A DNA stretch of 64,000 nt from Ascarosepion bandense (GCA_037127315.1 JBBBDQ010000231.1:433001-497000), one strand, 5' to 3'. Shown: positions 21,470 to 33,100, counted from the stretch's first letter. Notes: a model not told the origin generated them from the letters alone. Numbers and translations: made by a program.

Positions 21470-22248
21470 GAAGAAGTGAAGCGGTAAAGGAACTTACAAG
21501 ACTTCCTGCAGAAGGTAGCGAAAGAGAGTGACAAGAAAGGACTAAAAATAAAATTTAAGATAACCGGATGCAATGTCATCAGCAAAAAGGCCAGCCCAAA
21601 ATACCAAAAACAGGTGCGGGACTCTAAAATCAAGTAGGAAAAGAAATTTAAAAACCTGGGAAATGTTCTAACAGAAGACGGAAAGTGCAAACGCTGAGAT
21701 CTGAAGGCGAATTGGCATGGCGAAAGCAGCATTCCAGAAGTTGAGTAAAGTATTAAGAAACAAGACAATTTCACTAGAAACAAAAAGAAGAGTACTCGAT
21801 TGCTATGTGATATTGGTTCTTCAATATGGCAGTGAATGTTGGACAATATCTTCGAAGACGAAGAAAAAACTTGAAGCAGCTGAAATGTGGTTCTACGTAA
21901 GGATGCTGCTGATATCAGGGACCGAGCATGTGAGCAATGTCGAGGCTTTGGAAAGGATGGAGACGAGAAGGAAATTAATACTGAGCATCAGGAAAAGACA
22001 ACTAAAGTTCCTGAGACATGCAATGGGGAAGGAAGGAAGGCTTGGAGAACCTGTTACTAACAAGCCAGATAGAGGGGAAAAGACAGAGGAAAGCAACGGA
22101 TAACATATTTGAAGGACGTGATCAAGCGGATGACGGAATGAGGGTTATATGGTGCAACAGTAGAAAGCGTGCTAAGAGCCACCAGGGACAGGGAGAAATG
22201 TGGAAAACCATGATTGCCTACGTCCTGAAAGGACATGGCACATAAAAG

Positions 22249-22280
<32 letters not shown>
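21470..22280 (+). mobile_element. RTE-type LINE, RT C-terminal half and 3' end
   Basis: This is the best RTE 3' half in the window. It starts in the palm/thumb region (LQDFLQKVAKESDKKGLKI, then NLGNVLTEDGKC). An open frame from 21717 reads MAKAAFQKLSKVLRNKTISL, LDCYVILVLQYGSECWTISS, EMWFYVRMLLISGTEHVSN, LILSIRKRQLKFLRHAM. After a frameshift near 22050 it goes on with SQIEGKRQRKATDNIFEG and MIAYVLKGHGT and stops at 22245. A (GAA)n tail (22246-22278) marks the 3' end, as expected for RTE elements with simple-repeat tails. The YADD active site is upstream of the truncation point, so this copy lacks it. Confidence 0.85.
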
Positions 22281-22281
<1 letters not shown>

Positions 22282-22284
22282 AAG

Positions 22285-22800
22285 CAACAGTATCAATACT
22301 CGTAATTGAAAATATTTTAAATATTCGCCAAATCAAAAAAGAAGGGATTTTTTTGTCATAGATTTCCTGATCGGAGAGACAGCTTTTCAAAGACCCTTTT
22401 GTCTCTTTTAGAAATCTTCCGTCTTAAATATCTAAAGGGGTGCCAAAATAGCAGCAAGAAAAATCTATTTCTGATGTTGTTTTTCTTTTTATATATTATT
22501 GATTATTTTATTGTTGGTTGTATTATTACGTAATTACGTGTTTGTGTTTTAAATTGTTTACTTATTTATTGCCTTATATTAATTTATTTTACTTATTTTT
22601 CATCTATTTTATTATTTAATCTATTTTTTGCTTTAATTTTTCGATACCGTAGTAAAAAAAATCTTTTTACGTGCCCGTATTTTGATATGAGTACTGATTG
22701 TTTATTTAGGAATTTTTTGATAGTCTGGGAAGGTAATTATAGCCATTTCTTACTCCAGTGTTTACAGTTTTAGGATTGTTGTAGGCTGATAATGTTTTAT
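22285..22800. other. AT-rich, no clear gene; may hold PLE 3' sequence
   Basis: It lies downstream of the Penelope-like RT on the minus strand. No GIY-YIG endonuclease motif could be read. Confidence 0.4.
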
Positions 22801-24000
22801 GAGTTCTGTTCTTGTTTTTCTCATTATCCTTCTGTAAAACCATACGGATATGCCACATCGAGAAAATTGATCACTTTAGTATCATTACTGGTGCTTATAT
22901 TTAGCTCGTGATCTTTAAAATATTTTAATAGTTTCTTTCTCAATCGGTCTAGATTTCTTGGATTTGTTTTGCGAAAGAAAATTACACCATCATCTGTATA
23001 GAGTGCGGTTCTTATAATGTCAAACAAAATATTAGTCAAGATTTCAACGATTTCACACATCTCTGCCGAGTCATATGCTCCCATAGCAATGTTAATGTCT
23101 GGGTCATTTTTGTTTTTGGTCTACAGGTAATTGTTATAGAATAATATGCGTTTTCGTGCATGCTTTATGATTTTGATTTCAGGATAGTTAATAGTACCGA
23201 AATTTATAGCAGGCATTTAGCAGATTTTCAGTGATGGACGGTTATAATCACACAAAAATTAAATTAATGAGTGTACATTCTTTCCTTCCTTTAATATTAG
23301 TAAACCCTTCTATGGCTTCTGCCGATTTAGTCCACTGTTTAATTCCTAGCATCGTGTATTTGCACTATCTTTCAAGGATCTTTTTGAACAATCTCCTCAA
23401 AGATGAAAGGGAGACTCGAAGCAACAGAAATATGGTTCTGCAAAATGATGTTGAGAATACTCCAGATCAAAAATGTGAGCAACGACAAGTTTTTGGTGAG
23501 AATAGAAACAAAAATCAACTGTATACTTGGCATCAGGAAAAGACAACCGGGGTTTTCGGGACCCGTAATGAGGAAGGAGGGCTTGGAGAACCTGATATTT
23601 ACTTGACGGATAGAGGGAATGAAAGACAAGGGAAAGAAGCACGAAACTTACTTGATGGGCTTGAGCCGATGAATGGTGGAGCGGGATTTTGGTGAAGGTA
23701 TCAAGTAGAAATATATTAAGAGCGACAATGGCAAGTGGAAATCCTTGATCGTCTACGTCCTGAAAAAACACGGCACATGAAGAAGAAGAATTTTTAACTG
23801 TAATGAATTTTTGATTGTAGAATTTGTGGATCCTATCATCAATTTTTAATTCAGGGGTTATTTTCTTAGATTTGCTATTTGATGTTATTTCCCCAGTTGT
23901 TTGATACCATTTTTATTAAACTTATTAACTTCTTTATTAATAGCTTTGTGATATATTAGCATCGATTTTTAATGAAAAATATGCTATAAATATTTCAGGG
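22800..24000 (-). mobile_element. Penelope-like element RT, interrupted at 23.40-23.79 kb
   Basis: The minus strand encodes a Penelope-like reverse transcriptase. The upstream part lies at about 24000-23800 (KIDDRIHKFYNQKFITVK, matching the (D)(D)RI..FITLKDHK region). The downstream part runs from about 23390: QWTKSAEAIEGFTNIKGRKE, YPSITENLLNACYKF, then EIKIIKHARKRILFYNN and MGAYDSAEMCEIVEIL. The catalytic loop reads ALYTDDGVIFF, where PLEs usually have YRDDG; this is followed by LNISTSNDTKVINFLDVAYP. An RTE 3' end sits between the two parts. Stops and a frame change make it inactive. The GIY-YIG domain was not found. Confidence 0.8.
23398..23790 (+). mobile_element. RTE-type LINE 3' end inserted in the PLE
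   Basis: The reading KGRLEATEIWFCKMMLRIL, VSNDKFLVRIETKINCILG, IRKRQPGFSGPVMRKEGLEN and finally SLIVYVLKKHGT is the RTE C-terminus. It ends in a gaagaagaa tail at about 23780-23790. Flanking sequence on both sides reads as Penelope RT on the opposite strand, so this copy was inserted after the PLE. Confidence 0.8.
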
Positions 24001-24004
24001 ACGA

Positions 24005-24200
24005 TTTTATGAATGCAAATTATTACTTAGAAATTTATGTAAATGACACAGTGTTAATGGCGGATATGAAAAGAAAACTACAAAACTCATACAGAAGGTA
24101 ATGGAGAAAAACGAGGAAAAAGGATTAAGCATTGACTGCAAGAAGATACAATACATAGCTGTTAGTAAATGTTGTGTGATCGCCCCTTTATACATAATAA
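24005..24200 (+). mobile_element. RTE-type LINE, RT active-site fragment
   Basis: EIYVNDTVLMADMKRKLQNS corresponds to the RTE palm motif (Y-A-D-D-T-V-L-x-A-D); here YADD reads YVND. After a one-base shift it goes on as KVMEKNEEKGLSIDCKKI. Only about 190 bp remain, directly beside the PLE remnant. Confidence 0.7.
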
Positions 24201-24204
24201 TGGA

Positions 24205-24470
24205 CTCGCCTGAGTGTACACATAATCCTGCTTATAGAGAGAACAGTGGTAAGAAGTGAGTTGTTTAGTTGGAGTTGGATCTGGAATCACAGTTTTAGTT
24301 GCTCTGAGCTCCGCTCAGCTAGAATCAGTTACCCGGACCTACTATTTCATTTCAAGACTGCATATATTTATTTCTACTAATAGTATTCTTAAATTGATTA
24401 ACCCGCGTTCCAGTTTGTATATTACGTCCAATATAATTTACATGACGTAAAAAACATTCGCTTAGTTCCA
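24205..24470. other. No gene recognised
   Basis: Short unassigned region with a 64-codon open frame lacking any known motif. Confidence 0.4.
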
Positions 24471-24479
24471 GCCCTTTCT

Positions 24480-24745
24480 ACATCACCGCGTGTATCTTGT
24501 CCTTTTCCTTTCTCTTTACCTTCGCAACTGTCTTCACTCCTGTGTTCATATCCTTTTCTTACCCTTTCTCTGACATTCCCTGTAACTGGTTGGTCTTTCT
24601 ATTCACGCTCCTCCTGCATAAACTTTTACTCTCTTATGTGGCCCCCTGCGCATCAGTGGCGGGTACCGCCACTGATGCGCAGGGGGCCACATAAGAGAGT
24701 AAAAGTAATACTTGCTTGGGGTGAAACGAATTAAAAAATACCGTA
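24480..24745 (+). mobile_element. LINE family J 3' UTR split by a palindrome
   Basis: The family J 3' untranslated region is recognisable from the pyrimidine-rich stretch, then atgtggccccctgcgcatca and cttgcttggggtgaaacgaa. The signature is interrupted by an inverted duplication of its own middle (24622-24706). No coding part remains. Confidence 0.75.
24622..24706. repeat. Perfect 41-bp inverted repeat with 3-bp spacer
   Basis: Arm 24622-24662 is exactly the reverse complement of 24666-24706, with GTA between. The arm sequence is LINE family J 3' UTR (contains tgtggccccctgcgcatcag). Confidence 0.95.
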
Positions 24746-24792
24746 GTTTTGTTGAAGTCATATTTTGGAATACAGTTTGATTTCAGAAATTT

Positions 24793-25045
24793 ACGGATAT
24801 TATCAGTCAGATGCCATATGTGATACACGCTTTGGGCGATCATGTCTCGAAAGAGACATGACTGACTGGGCAGAAGGTTATCACGCAGTAGGTTGCCATT
24901 GCTTTCTGCGGTAGACTGGTTACCAACCAAGGCTATAGAACCCAATCTGTCTTATTATTTAACCCATAACTGGAGGGAAGAGACGGATTAATACCTTTCC
25001 CAAGGGTATTTGTGCGTAAGTGAATGCAAGAAATTCAACTTAATT
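24793..25045 (-). mobile_element. tRNA-derived SINE, family S1 (head missing)
   Basis: Minus-strand S1 body and 3' end: GCGATCATGTCTCGAAAGAG as seen on the plus strand, plus gactggttaccaacca and gggttctatagcc-type blocks. It ends near the B box, so the A-box half is absent. Confidence 0.8.
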
Positions 25046-25149
25046 ATTCAACGGATATTATATGTTGGCTAATTGGCTGATATGGGCTGGCGGCCTTTAC
25101 GGTTTATTTAATGCCGAAATGTAAATGATTTGAACTCAGTTTTATGAAT

Positions 25150-25490
25150 TCAGCTATAGATAAAATACATTGCAACTGATGTTGCTTTAAAAAATGTATT
25201 GTTGCTAATTTTTATAATAAGTATTGTTGCGTTTTTCACAAAAAATGTAATGCTGGTATTCTCCTTATGAAATGAATTTTTACATATTTATCGTGTTTTG
25301 ATTGGGTTTTCACTATTTCATTATTTGTTCATGTTTGAGACACTGACATGTGCTTCAACCCCGAATCAAGGTGTACCTGAGAACAATAACAAATATGAGG
25401 TGATACCACGCTCTTAATAAAAAATCTAATCTCCTGATCATGGGCTTTGCTGCCGGATGTAGTTTATCGTCATATCCAGGACTGGTGATC
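25150..25490 (+). repeat. Dispersed repeat DR1, copy 2
   Basis: AT-rich head with loosely repeated aatgtattgttgc-like units, then the DR1 tail at about 25355-25485 (gtgtacctgagaacaataac, aggtgataccacgctctt, gtcatatccaggact). Confidence 0.7.
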
Positions 25491-25494
25491 AATC

Positions 25495-26040
25495 GGGAAA
25501 TGCGACTTCAGAGAGGTTCGTTTTGAATTTGGCTGTTTTATACGTGATTCACGCAATCTGTCGATCACAAATATATTCAACCAGTTCCCGTGTTCGTTGT
25601 TTCGTGTTAATGCACTCAAGCTCAAAATAGCTGAACCCTAAGACCTAAGCGTGGAGGTGGTGAAACGAGGGAATAAATTGTCTATTTCTATCGGGGAAAT
25701 AGAATGCTAGAATATTCACGTTGTTCTAATCATAAAAAGTGGCAAGAGACTTGTGCACCAACACTGAATATCTCTTGCGTAAATTCGACTTAAGAAACTC
25801 TATTTGATGTTGAATAAAAGTAAATGGTCTTCTTACCATCTAAAGTTAAAAAAAAAAATAACCATTTTAAACTGCTCTGTGTATGCAAGCGAATGCATTA
25901 TCCTTGCTTTATGTGCGATGTTCATTCAGTGTGGTCATGACACTCCCAGGTTTTCTATCATTTTTTATTCTGTTTGTCTTTAAACCATCCTCAAAGGTTT
26001 CGGTTTTTTCATCCAGTTACACAAGCTAGTTGGGAATATT
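25495..26040. other. No gene recognised
   Basis: Unassigned sequence without recognisable motifs. Confidence 0.5.
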
Positions 26041-26044
26041 ATTT

Positions 26045-26335
26045 TCGGTTTTCTTCTGCCATATTACCTTCAGAATAACACGCTAATGTCAAATTTGCCA
26101 GACCCTCTTTCCTCGTTATGCGCTCCAGAAATTTCTACTGTCATTTTAAATTTTAAGAGTCTTTTGTTTCCATTTACATTTGAAATTTCGTCGTCAATCA
26201 CTTGTTCGCTCCATGATTTTCCCTTCCCTTTTCTGTAGAAGCTACACATATCTTGCCTCAAGCCCTCTCATCATCTGAGGAAATTGTCCAGCATTCACTG
26301 TAGAGAGTAAGAGATATTGCATAGCGGCTCAGAAA
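26045..26335 (-). mobile_element. RTE-type LINE C-terminal fragment
   Basis: On the minus strand LYSECWTISSDDERA and, further on, KFLERITRKEGLANLTLA follow the RTE order SECWTISS...KFLGHIMRKEGLENL. Stops occur in the linker. Confidence 0.65.
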
Positions 26336-26389
26336 CGATGGTTATTCACATTTTCATAATTGGATTAATATCCAATCTTTTTGCGAGCA

Positions 26390-26555
26390 GCGACAAAGTT
26401 TAAGAGAAAATTGAAACAAAAAGGAAACTTATAACTTACATCAGGAAGAGACAGTTGAATTTACTGTGTCAAATGTGGAAACAGGTTATGGAAAATCCGA
26501 AACTCAAAATAGAGATTAAAAGCAAGAGGAACAGAGCAAAACAGCACATAATATT
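26390..26555 (+). mobile_element. RTE-type LINE C-terminal fragment, opposite strand
   Basis: RKLITYIRKRQLNLLCQMWK followed by ENPKLKIEIKSKRNRAKQHI is the same C-terminal part of RTE. It is oriented head to head with the fragment at 26045-26335. Confidence 0.6.
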
Positions 26556-26561
26556 TTTTTT

Positions 26562-27055
26562 TTAATCATTTCACTCCGAGCAAGGCAGAAATGCCGCTGA
26601 TGAGCGGGCGCTACATAAATGTAAAAAGATTAATTAGAAAAGAGTGAGGAGTACAAACTAGTTAGAAAGGAACAATAGAAAGCTGAGAAAGCAGGTGCGA
26701 TGACAGATACATAGGTGGAGAGAAAGGGAAGGTTATGCAGGGGTGGGGAGAGAGCCAGAGTCCAGTGGTTAGTAGATGATTATTGACTTTGCATTTAAAT
26801 TTCTGGAGGTTGTAGCCGTCAGGAAAGCAAGAATACGGGAGCGAGTTCCACAGGCGGGAATTGCGAGAGAAGAAGCTGCAGGAGTAGAATTGTCGTCTGC
26901 ATTTGACTAACCTGGCTGTGAATGGGTGGGACCCAGTTGCCAGTCTGGTTGCACGAGTAAACACCTGTTGAGGAGGCATCAGTGACTTAAGTTCGTCTGA
27001 GCAGAAGCCATGAAAGTATTTATAGAACAGACAAAGGGAGGCCACATTTCGACGA
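26562..27055 (-). mobile_element. Jockey-like LINE (family J), 3' end
   Basis: The minus strand reads from ~27045 VASLCLFYKYFHGFCSDELK, VFTRATRLATGSHPFTARLV, then LWNSLPYSCFPDGYNLQKFK and a stop after the HLL segment. The 3' UTR signature (reverse of tttcactccgagcaaggcag) ends at about 26565. About 120 codons remain open, making this one of the best preserved C-termini of the family. Confidence 0.85.
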
Positions 27056-27395
27056 TGACTTTAAACAAATGGATGATGAAACAGGTTTTTGGATAAATAA
27101 CGAAAAAAATTAAGAGCTTTAAAGATCTGAAAATGGTGGATAGCCATGAGAGATTACGACAAAACACGACACAAATATATGTATTCGCTTTCTTCTGCGG
27201 TATTTAAAACTTACCACACTTAGAAAACTTTATATCATTGAAATTCAGGGCCGAAAGAGACGAAAATATGAACATTTATAGGGAGAGAGAATAAGGTGAA
27301 AAAAAAGGGGAAAAAAGACAAATAACAACATCTGACACCCACAAGCAATAAATAAACAATAAATAAAAAATATCAAAACTAATAATTAGAGGTAA
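27056..27395. other. No gene recognised
   Basis: A-rich sequence, unassigned. Confidence 0.45.
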
Positions 27396-27396
27396 G

Positions 27397-27787
27397 TACA
27401 CTACTGACCATAATTATGAGGCGACCCCTTCGTTTTGAGAAAATGCTGTAGTTCATATCATTTTTTAGTATTCATTGCTAAGTGAATAATTGTAAATGAA
27501 AATAGACTTCTTTTGTTAATACTGCACAATAACATGTGCATCAAATGAATTTATAAATATTTAATAATTACCTATATTGCAGTTTCATAAAAATAACTTT
27601 CCTTTGCATTCACAACGGCTGCACACACTCTAGAAATTCTTTCCACAATTTTTTAAAAATTATCCTCCGACAACCATTCTATTTTCATTTAGAATTATCC
27701 ACATGGCAATAAATACTAAAAATATTACGAAATACACCATTTTTTAAAAGAAATGGGATGGCCTAATAATTAGGACCGGCAGTGTAT
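27397..27787 (-). mobile_element. Tc1-type MITE / deleted Tc1 element
   Basis: The ends are inverted repeats of ~30 bp: left cactactgaccataattatg, right (reverse complement) CACTGCCGGTCCTAATTATT. Both are bounded by TA, the Tc1/mariner target. Inside, the minus strand retains a short piece of transposase C-terminus (WLSEDNF, then KIVERISRVCAAVVNAKES). Total length is about 390 bp, so it is non-autonomous. Confidence 0.75.
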
Positions 27788-27814
27788 ATATTTATATAAA
27801 AGTGTATTTCTATG

Positions 27815-27995
27815 CTTTCATCCCAGTTTAGGCTTTCATACCAGTGTGCTGGGACCCTAACAGAAACTACCACTCCGGGTCAGGGTGGACCTGAGAACAA
27901 CAGCAATTAAGGGGTGGTTCCATACTCCTCACAACCTCCCAATCAGTGGCCTTCCGGACAGAAGCAGTTTACCGTCATGCCCAGGACCAGTAAGG
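27815..27995 (+). repeat. Dispersed repeat DR1, copy 3
   Basis: DR1 tail with gggaccctaacagaaactac, gtcagggtggacctgagaac, aggggtggttccatactcct and gtcatgcccaggaccagt, lacking the tandem head. Confidence 0.8.
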
Positions 27996-28006
27996 TAAGT
28001 GATACA

Positions 28007-28011
<5 letters not shown>

Positions 28012-28068
<57 letters not shown>
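28012..28068. repeat. (TA)n microsatellite
   Basis: About 28 TA units directly after DR1. Confidence 0.95.
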
Positions 28069-28069
<1 letters not shown>

Positions 28070-28071
<2 letters not shown>

Positions 28072-28365
28072 AAGGAATAGGGTTGTTCCAACGAGAGTAA
28101 TTAGTATAAAATAAAAAGTGTGAGAAGCCGTGAACGTTTTCTTTAAAATATATGTTTATTGTTTTGGAATTTATACAAGTTATGAAGTATTAATTGTTCA
28201 TGATTTTGCTACACGTGTTTCGAGTCTAAAATTGAATCTCTTCAGGCGAACAAATTCGTTGTTTTACGTTTGGGTTTCTCTGAGTATCTGATCATTCTGT
28301 TTGTTGTTGTCTGTCTGTCTCTCTCTCACACACACCCACACACACCCCCCCCACACACACACAAC

Positions 28366-28397
<32 letters not shown>

Positions 28398-29145
28398 CGT
28401 GCGTGTGTGTGTGTGGGTGGGTGCGGGTGTCTGTGTCTGTGTGTATTGCTAAATATAACAGAAAATGAATATATATTACGTTTGATCATGAGCCGTTCTA
28501 AACATCGTATGGTAGGTTTAATTTTAATCTCTTCTGAGTGACTTATCTGTGACTTTTCTAAATTTATTTTTATTAAACAACATTTCATAGAAAACATATC
28601 CATGTACGTAATATTAGACATATATGAATCGGTAACACAACCATACTCACATATACACAAAATAAAATATAATTTCAGATATTGGATGCTATCTATGGTG
28701 AAACAAAGCAGTTCACACTTAATAAAATTACGTTTTGAAATAGTCACAACACATTACATCGCATCTAGACATTTAGTTCCGTTGTTAATATTTTGCTCTC
28801 TCACGTGGGACAACGTCCTAGATCTGCATCCTGAATTTACGACCTGCGTTTGCTATTCCGTGATCATTTTCGTCGCACAGCAATTTTCTATATGAACACA
28901 ACAGAACATCATATCTCATGGTAAATATCTTAGTTTAAATGTCCGTATAGCCACTCTGATGATAGCTCATGTGAGTTGAAAGTTTAGATGGAGGAGCAGC
29001 TGAATAAATATATGTCAAGATTCTAAACAATTTTTGTCTTTTTTTCACCCGAAATTAAAGATACCATAAAATGTTTAGAATGGGTCATGAGCAAACATAA
29101 TAAACATTAATTGTCTGTTATATTTAACAATATCCTCTTGTATGT
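28070..29145. other. No gene; (CA)n/(TG)n cluster at 28328-28445
   Basis: A CA/CCCC run is followed by TA and TG runs. Open frames across 28270-28750 are built from this simple repeat and are not supported as genes. Confidence 0.5.
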
Positions 29146-29149
29146 GCAG

Positions 29150-30410
29150 TTACCTTCAGGACGTAGGCGATCATGGTTTCTACATCTCCCTACCTCTCAT
29201 GGTGAACTCTCCCGTCTAGGGATAGTGGACTCTCCCTTCTAATATAAGTAACAGTGTAGCGAGTAGTCAGGGTGAAAAATACGAGTTAGCTACCCGGCAA
29301 GTTACTCCGCGTTATTATGTGATAATACAAAGTTCCCACCAGTACGTAGAACCTAAGGAACATTTTTCTATGTTGTACTCCATAACACTACCACTAGTGG
29401 CTCTTAGCACCCATTCTCTTGTTGACCCATCCAAACCGCGTTCTGCAATGTTGTTGCTCAAACCCATCAAGTATGTTACACTCAGATTTCCGCTGTCTTT
29501 CTTTCCTTCTATCTGACACGTGAGTATCAGATTCTCAAAGCTTTCATCTTCATTACATGTCCAAGGAAATTTAGCTGTTTTTCACTGATGTTAAGTATTA
29601 GTTTCATTTTGTTTCTATCCTTATCGTTGCTCACATGCTCGGTTCATTGTATCCGCAGCATCCTTTTGTAGAACAACATTTCGGTTGCTTCAAGTCACTC
29701 CTAGATCTTTGATGAGATTGTCTGGCATGCACTGCCATATTGAAGAACAGACATCACATAGCAATCCAGTACTGTCTTCCTTGTTTCTAGCAAAATATTC
29801 CTGTCTCTCAATACTCAATTCGGCTTCGTGAATGCATCCTTGGCTATGCCATTTCGACTTCAGATCTCAGTGTCGAACTTCCAGTCTTCTATTAGAAAAA
29901 TTCTCAAGTATTTAAATTTTTGTACTTGCTTGATTTTAGTAACCTCTGCGTCTAGCTGGGATTTTAGACTCCTCTTTTTACGGATGACAATGCATTCAGT
30001 TTTCTTGTAGTTTATTTTTGGTTCATTCTTTCCATTTTTTTCAGGTACTTTATGTAGGAAATCTTGTAGTTTCCTTTCCGTGTCTGCTACCAGCACTGTA
30101 TCATCTGCTTATCTTATATTTTTCAAATTGTGTTCATCGGTAATGAATCCAGGCTTAACTTCTAGGGCTCTCAGAATAGTCTCGCCATACAAGTTGAATA
30201 GATCCGATGAAAAGACACATACCCGTCTTAAACCCTTTTCTATCTTTCTGCATCTGTTGAACTCGTTTCATATCCTTATGAAGTCAGTTTGCTACCAGTA
30301 AAAGTTCTTGATTAATTTCATGTCTTTCCCAAATATGTCTATGTTGCTGAGTATTTCTATCTAGTCTACTGTCGGAATGACTTTGCGTAATATACAACAA
30401 TATATAGAAG
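29150..30410 (-). mobile_element. RTE-type LINE, RT to 3' end, with an internal insertion
   Basis: The minus strand runs from the RT fingers (GKDMKLIKNFYW; then EKGLRRVCVFSSDLFNLYGE, matching RGVRQGCVLSPxLFNLY). At the active site the Y of YADD is a stop (IR*ADDTVLVADTERKLQDFL). It continues through KYLRIFLIEDWKFDTEI and on to the C-terminal segments between 29860 and 29150, ending near the (reverse) cctacgtcctgaa. About 200 bp at 29195-29390 do not match RTE, so another sequence was inserted or substituted there. It is the copy with the most RT in the RTE family here. Confidence 0.8.
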
Positions 30411-30419
30411 AGTTTTGTA

Positions 30420-30675
30420 ATTTGCTTGAAACATTGTGTATATTAGGTGTATGGGTAGGTTTTGAAGCTATCACAATGCGTTTAGTAAAATAAAGGAAGG
30501 TAAAAAAGCTGGTATGTATTAGCTATTTATTATTCATTAATATTTCGAGATCAAAGTCTCGTCTTCAGAATGATAGGAGAGCTTGATTACACGTAAACTC
30601 GTGACCCGTGCCATTAAGCGAATATTTGACAGGCACAGGTCACACATATGTTTGAATAATAATCTGCTGCCTCAA

Positions 30676-30722
<47 letters not shown>

Positions 30723-32370
30723 TACCTCCAGTCGGATTGATAACAAAAGCAGATAGTATGAATAAAAAGGTTCCAAACTTAAATAAACAAACTTTTTTCC
30801 TCAAAATGTTTATATTATTATTACGATGAAAGTTTAAAGTAGTTTTTAATTATTTTTTAACATTTTTTAATCCTTTCTAACATTTTCGAAATTTCGGCAG
30901 AAGTTTTGTTTTGACTGATTTTAGCGGCTAAGAAACGTTTACTACTGTTTTACAATAGACACTAATTTTTTGCATTTGCCACTTTTTTAGGTTAAAAACA
31001 CATGAATTTGGAAATTCTCGCAAAAATCAAATAATTGTCGGATTGTAATGAAACTTTCAGTATTCATTCACAAATAAATGAAATTACTTCTAAAATTATT
31101 ATTTTTTAAAAATTTTGATAAAAATACTTTTTTTACCTCTATTAACCCCGCTTCACGTAAATCCCTGAAATGTTTAAAAATTTTAAATACTTTCAAACTT
31201 TTGTTTAATTACTTCAACGCAGGACTCATTGGGAAATATAAATCACCTATTTTTTATCTTAAGTTTGCAATCACTATCCGAAGAGTAAAATAAAAAATGC
31301 AATAAAACTCCGACATAATCAAATTTCATAATCTGTTAATTACTGGAATAAACAACAACTACTGAGGACATTATATTCTGAAGAAGAACATTTTTTCGAT
31401 TAATAATAAAATTTTGAAATAATTGTTTTAATTTTTTAAATTTTTTTATTATTAAAAAATTTAATAATATAAAAGCTTTTAAAAATATTTTTTAAATCTC
31501 CAAAAGAATTGAAAGTTTTCTTTTTAGTTAAGAGCTGAGTATCATATTGCCTATGTAAAATTGAAAAGTATAATAAAAATCGTTTTGCAGAAATATTTTA
31601 AATTAATTTAAAAAACAAAATTGTGTGTAAATATGTTCATTTACGTTCCCTTTTTGAGTAACTACGGTGTTCCATAAGAGTCATAACATGTTTGCATAAT
31701 TCTAACAACTGCAGTAATTCAGAAAGCATATTCAAATGTCTGGCTATAAATGTAAACTAAAATTCTATTAAATATTACAAAATTGCTGACATTATTATTT
31801 TAAATTTAACTATTTAGTTAAAAACAAAAAAAAAGAAATTAAAATTTTATATTTTTTGGCGCGTATGGTAGCAATACTTTCCGTCTGACAACTTCCGGAG
31901 CACGTAAATCTTTTAACACCCTACCATTGCGTAATCGTGGTGATGACAGGTAGGGCTACAGCAGTTAAAAAGTTGTTGTTTTTTCTAAACTTCTGGCAGT
32001 AAGGAATTATTACTTGGTTGAATCAGATAAAGGAAAGTTTCAATTTTAAAAATTGACTTAAATGACGTGTCAGCAAGGTATATTTTATTTTTGCAAGATT
32101 TTTAAAACAGAAACTGGGCTACTGTTGACATAGTGTTGACAGAATGTGTCAATAAATCAAAAATGGGAAATTTAAACTTAATTTTTTCGATTTCAATAAA
32201 CATTAGATTAAAATCAATTTAATTTTGGGTTAAATAATACCAGTGGATTTTTCTTTCGGGAATTAAAATGTAATCTTATGGCTTTCAATTAAAGCTAATT
32301 TAAAAGTTTAAGATTACTTATTTATTTTTAAAATTTAAATTTAAATTTAGGTATCGAAAAATCAGTGGAA
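30420..32370. other. AT-rich, no gene recognised
   Basis: Contains a (TA)n run at 30677-30720. The rest is A/T-rich, with short open frames (for example Leu/Phe/Lys-rich at 31078-31293) that show no known motif. A small GC-richer patch lies at 31856-31965. Confidence 0.5.
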
Positions 32371-32374
32371 GTAC

Positions 32375-32375
<1 letters not shown>

Positions 32376-32421
<46 letters not shown>
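32376..32421. repeat. (TA)n microsatellite
   Basis: About 23 TA units at the 5' border of the Helitron-like element. Confidence 0.95.
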
Positions 32422-32427
<6 letters not shown>

Positions 32428-33100
32428 TATTTATAAATAAAACTTTGTCTCTGTGTGTAAGTGTGTGTGTGTATCTTTGTGTGTGTGTGTGTGTGTGTGT
32501 GAGTGTCCGTTACCTATAGACTCCGAAACGATTTTCTTGAAAATTTACACAGTTGTACTATAAGCGTCTGCTAGTGTTCTTAGCTAGGTTTTGCGTCGAG
32601 TTACCCCCGATAAATTTCGAAAATCGATAATCGAAAAAATCGGGTTATAGAAGGAGTGGTCCGATTTTGATCAAATTTGATGCATTCATAGACAACGACA
32701 TAAGAAACGATATTCAGAAGTTTCAAGGTTGCAGTTCTTACAATAGTGCAGAAAATCGATTATATATATATTTATATATATATAAGGCAAGATGTTTGTG
32801 TGTGTCTGTTTATCTGCCTGTATGTCTGTATATGTTAAGCCTTTTTATTTTAGTTTTTGCTTCGTTTTTGGCTCTAAGTAGGTATAATTGTAGTTCTTAG
32901 TCTCAGCCATGATACCATTTACTCAGAGAACTTATCAATATTAGGAAATCAAAATTTGACCTACATCCATTTATTTTTCTTTCAGTCTACGGTTTTGCTT
33001 TAACTGGAAATAACTATTGCTTTTTAGTATTTCGTGCCAACGTCCGTGGATTAGTTTTAAAGCTTTCATTACACCCGAGCAATGCCGGGCTATGCTGCTA

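Noticed and set aside
28957..28990. Possible additional hammerhead (CTGATGA ... GAAA) near 28957.
   Set aside because: The internal stem is only plausible with a bulge, and no stem I/III pairing or NUH cleavage site could be placed around it.
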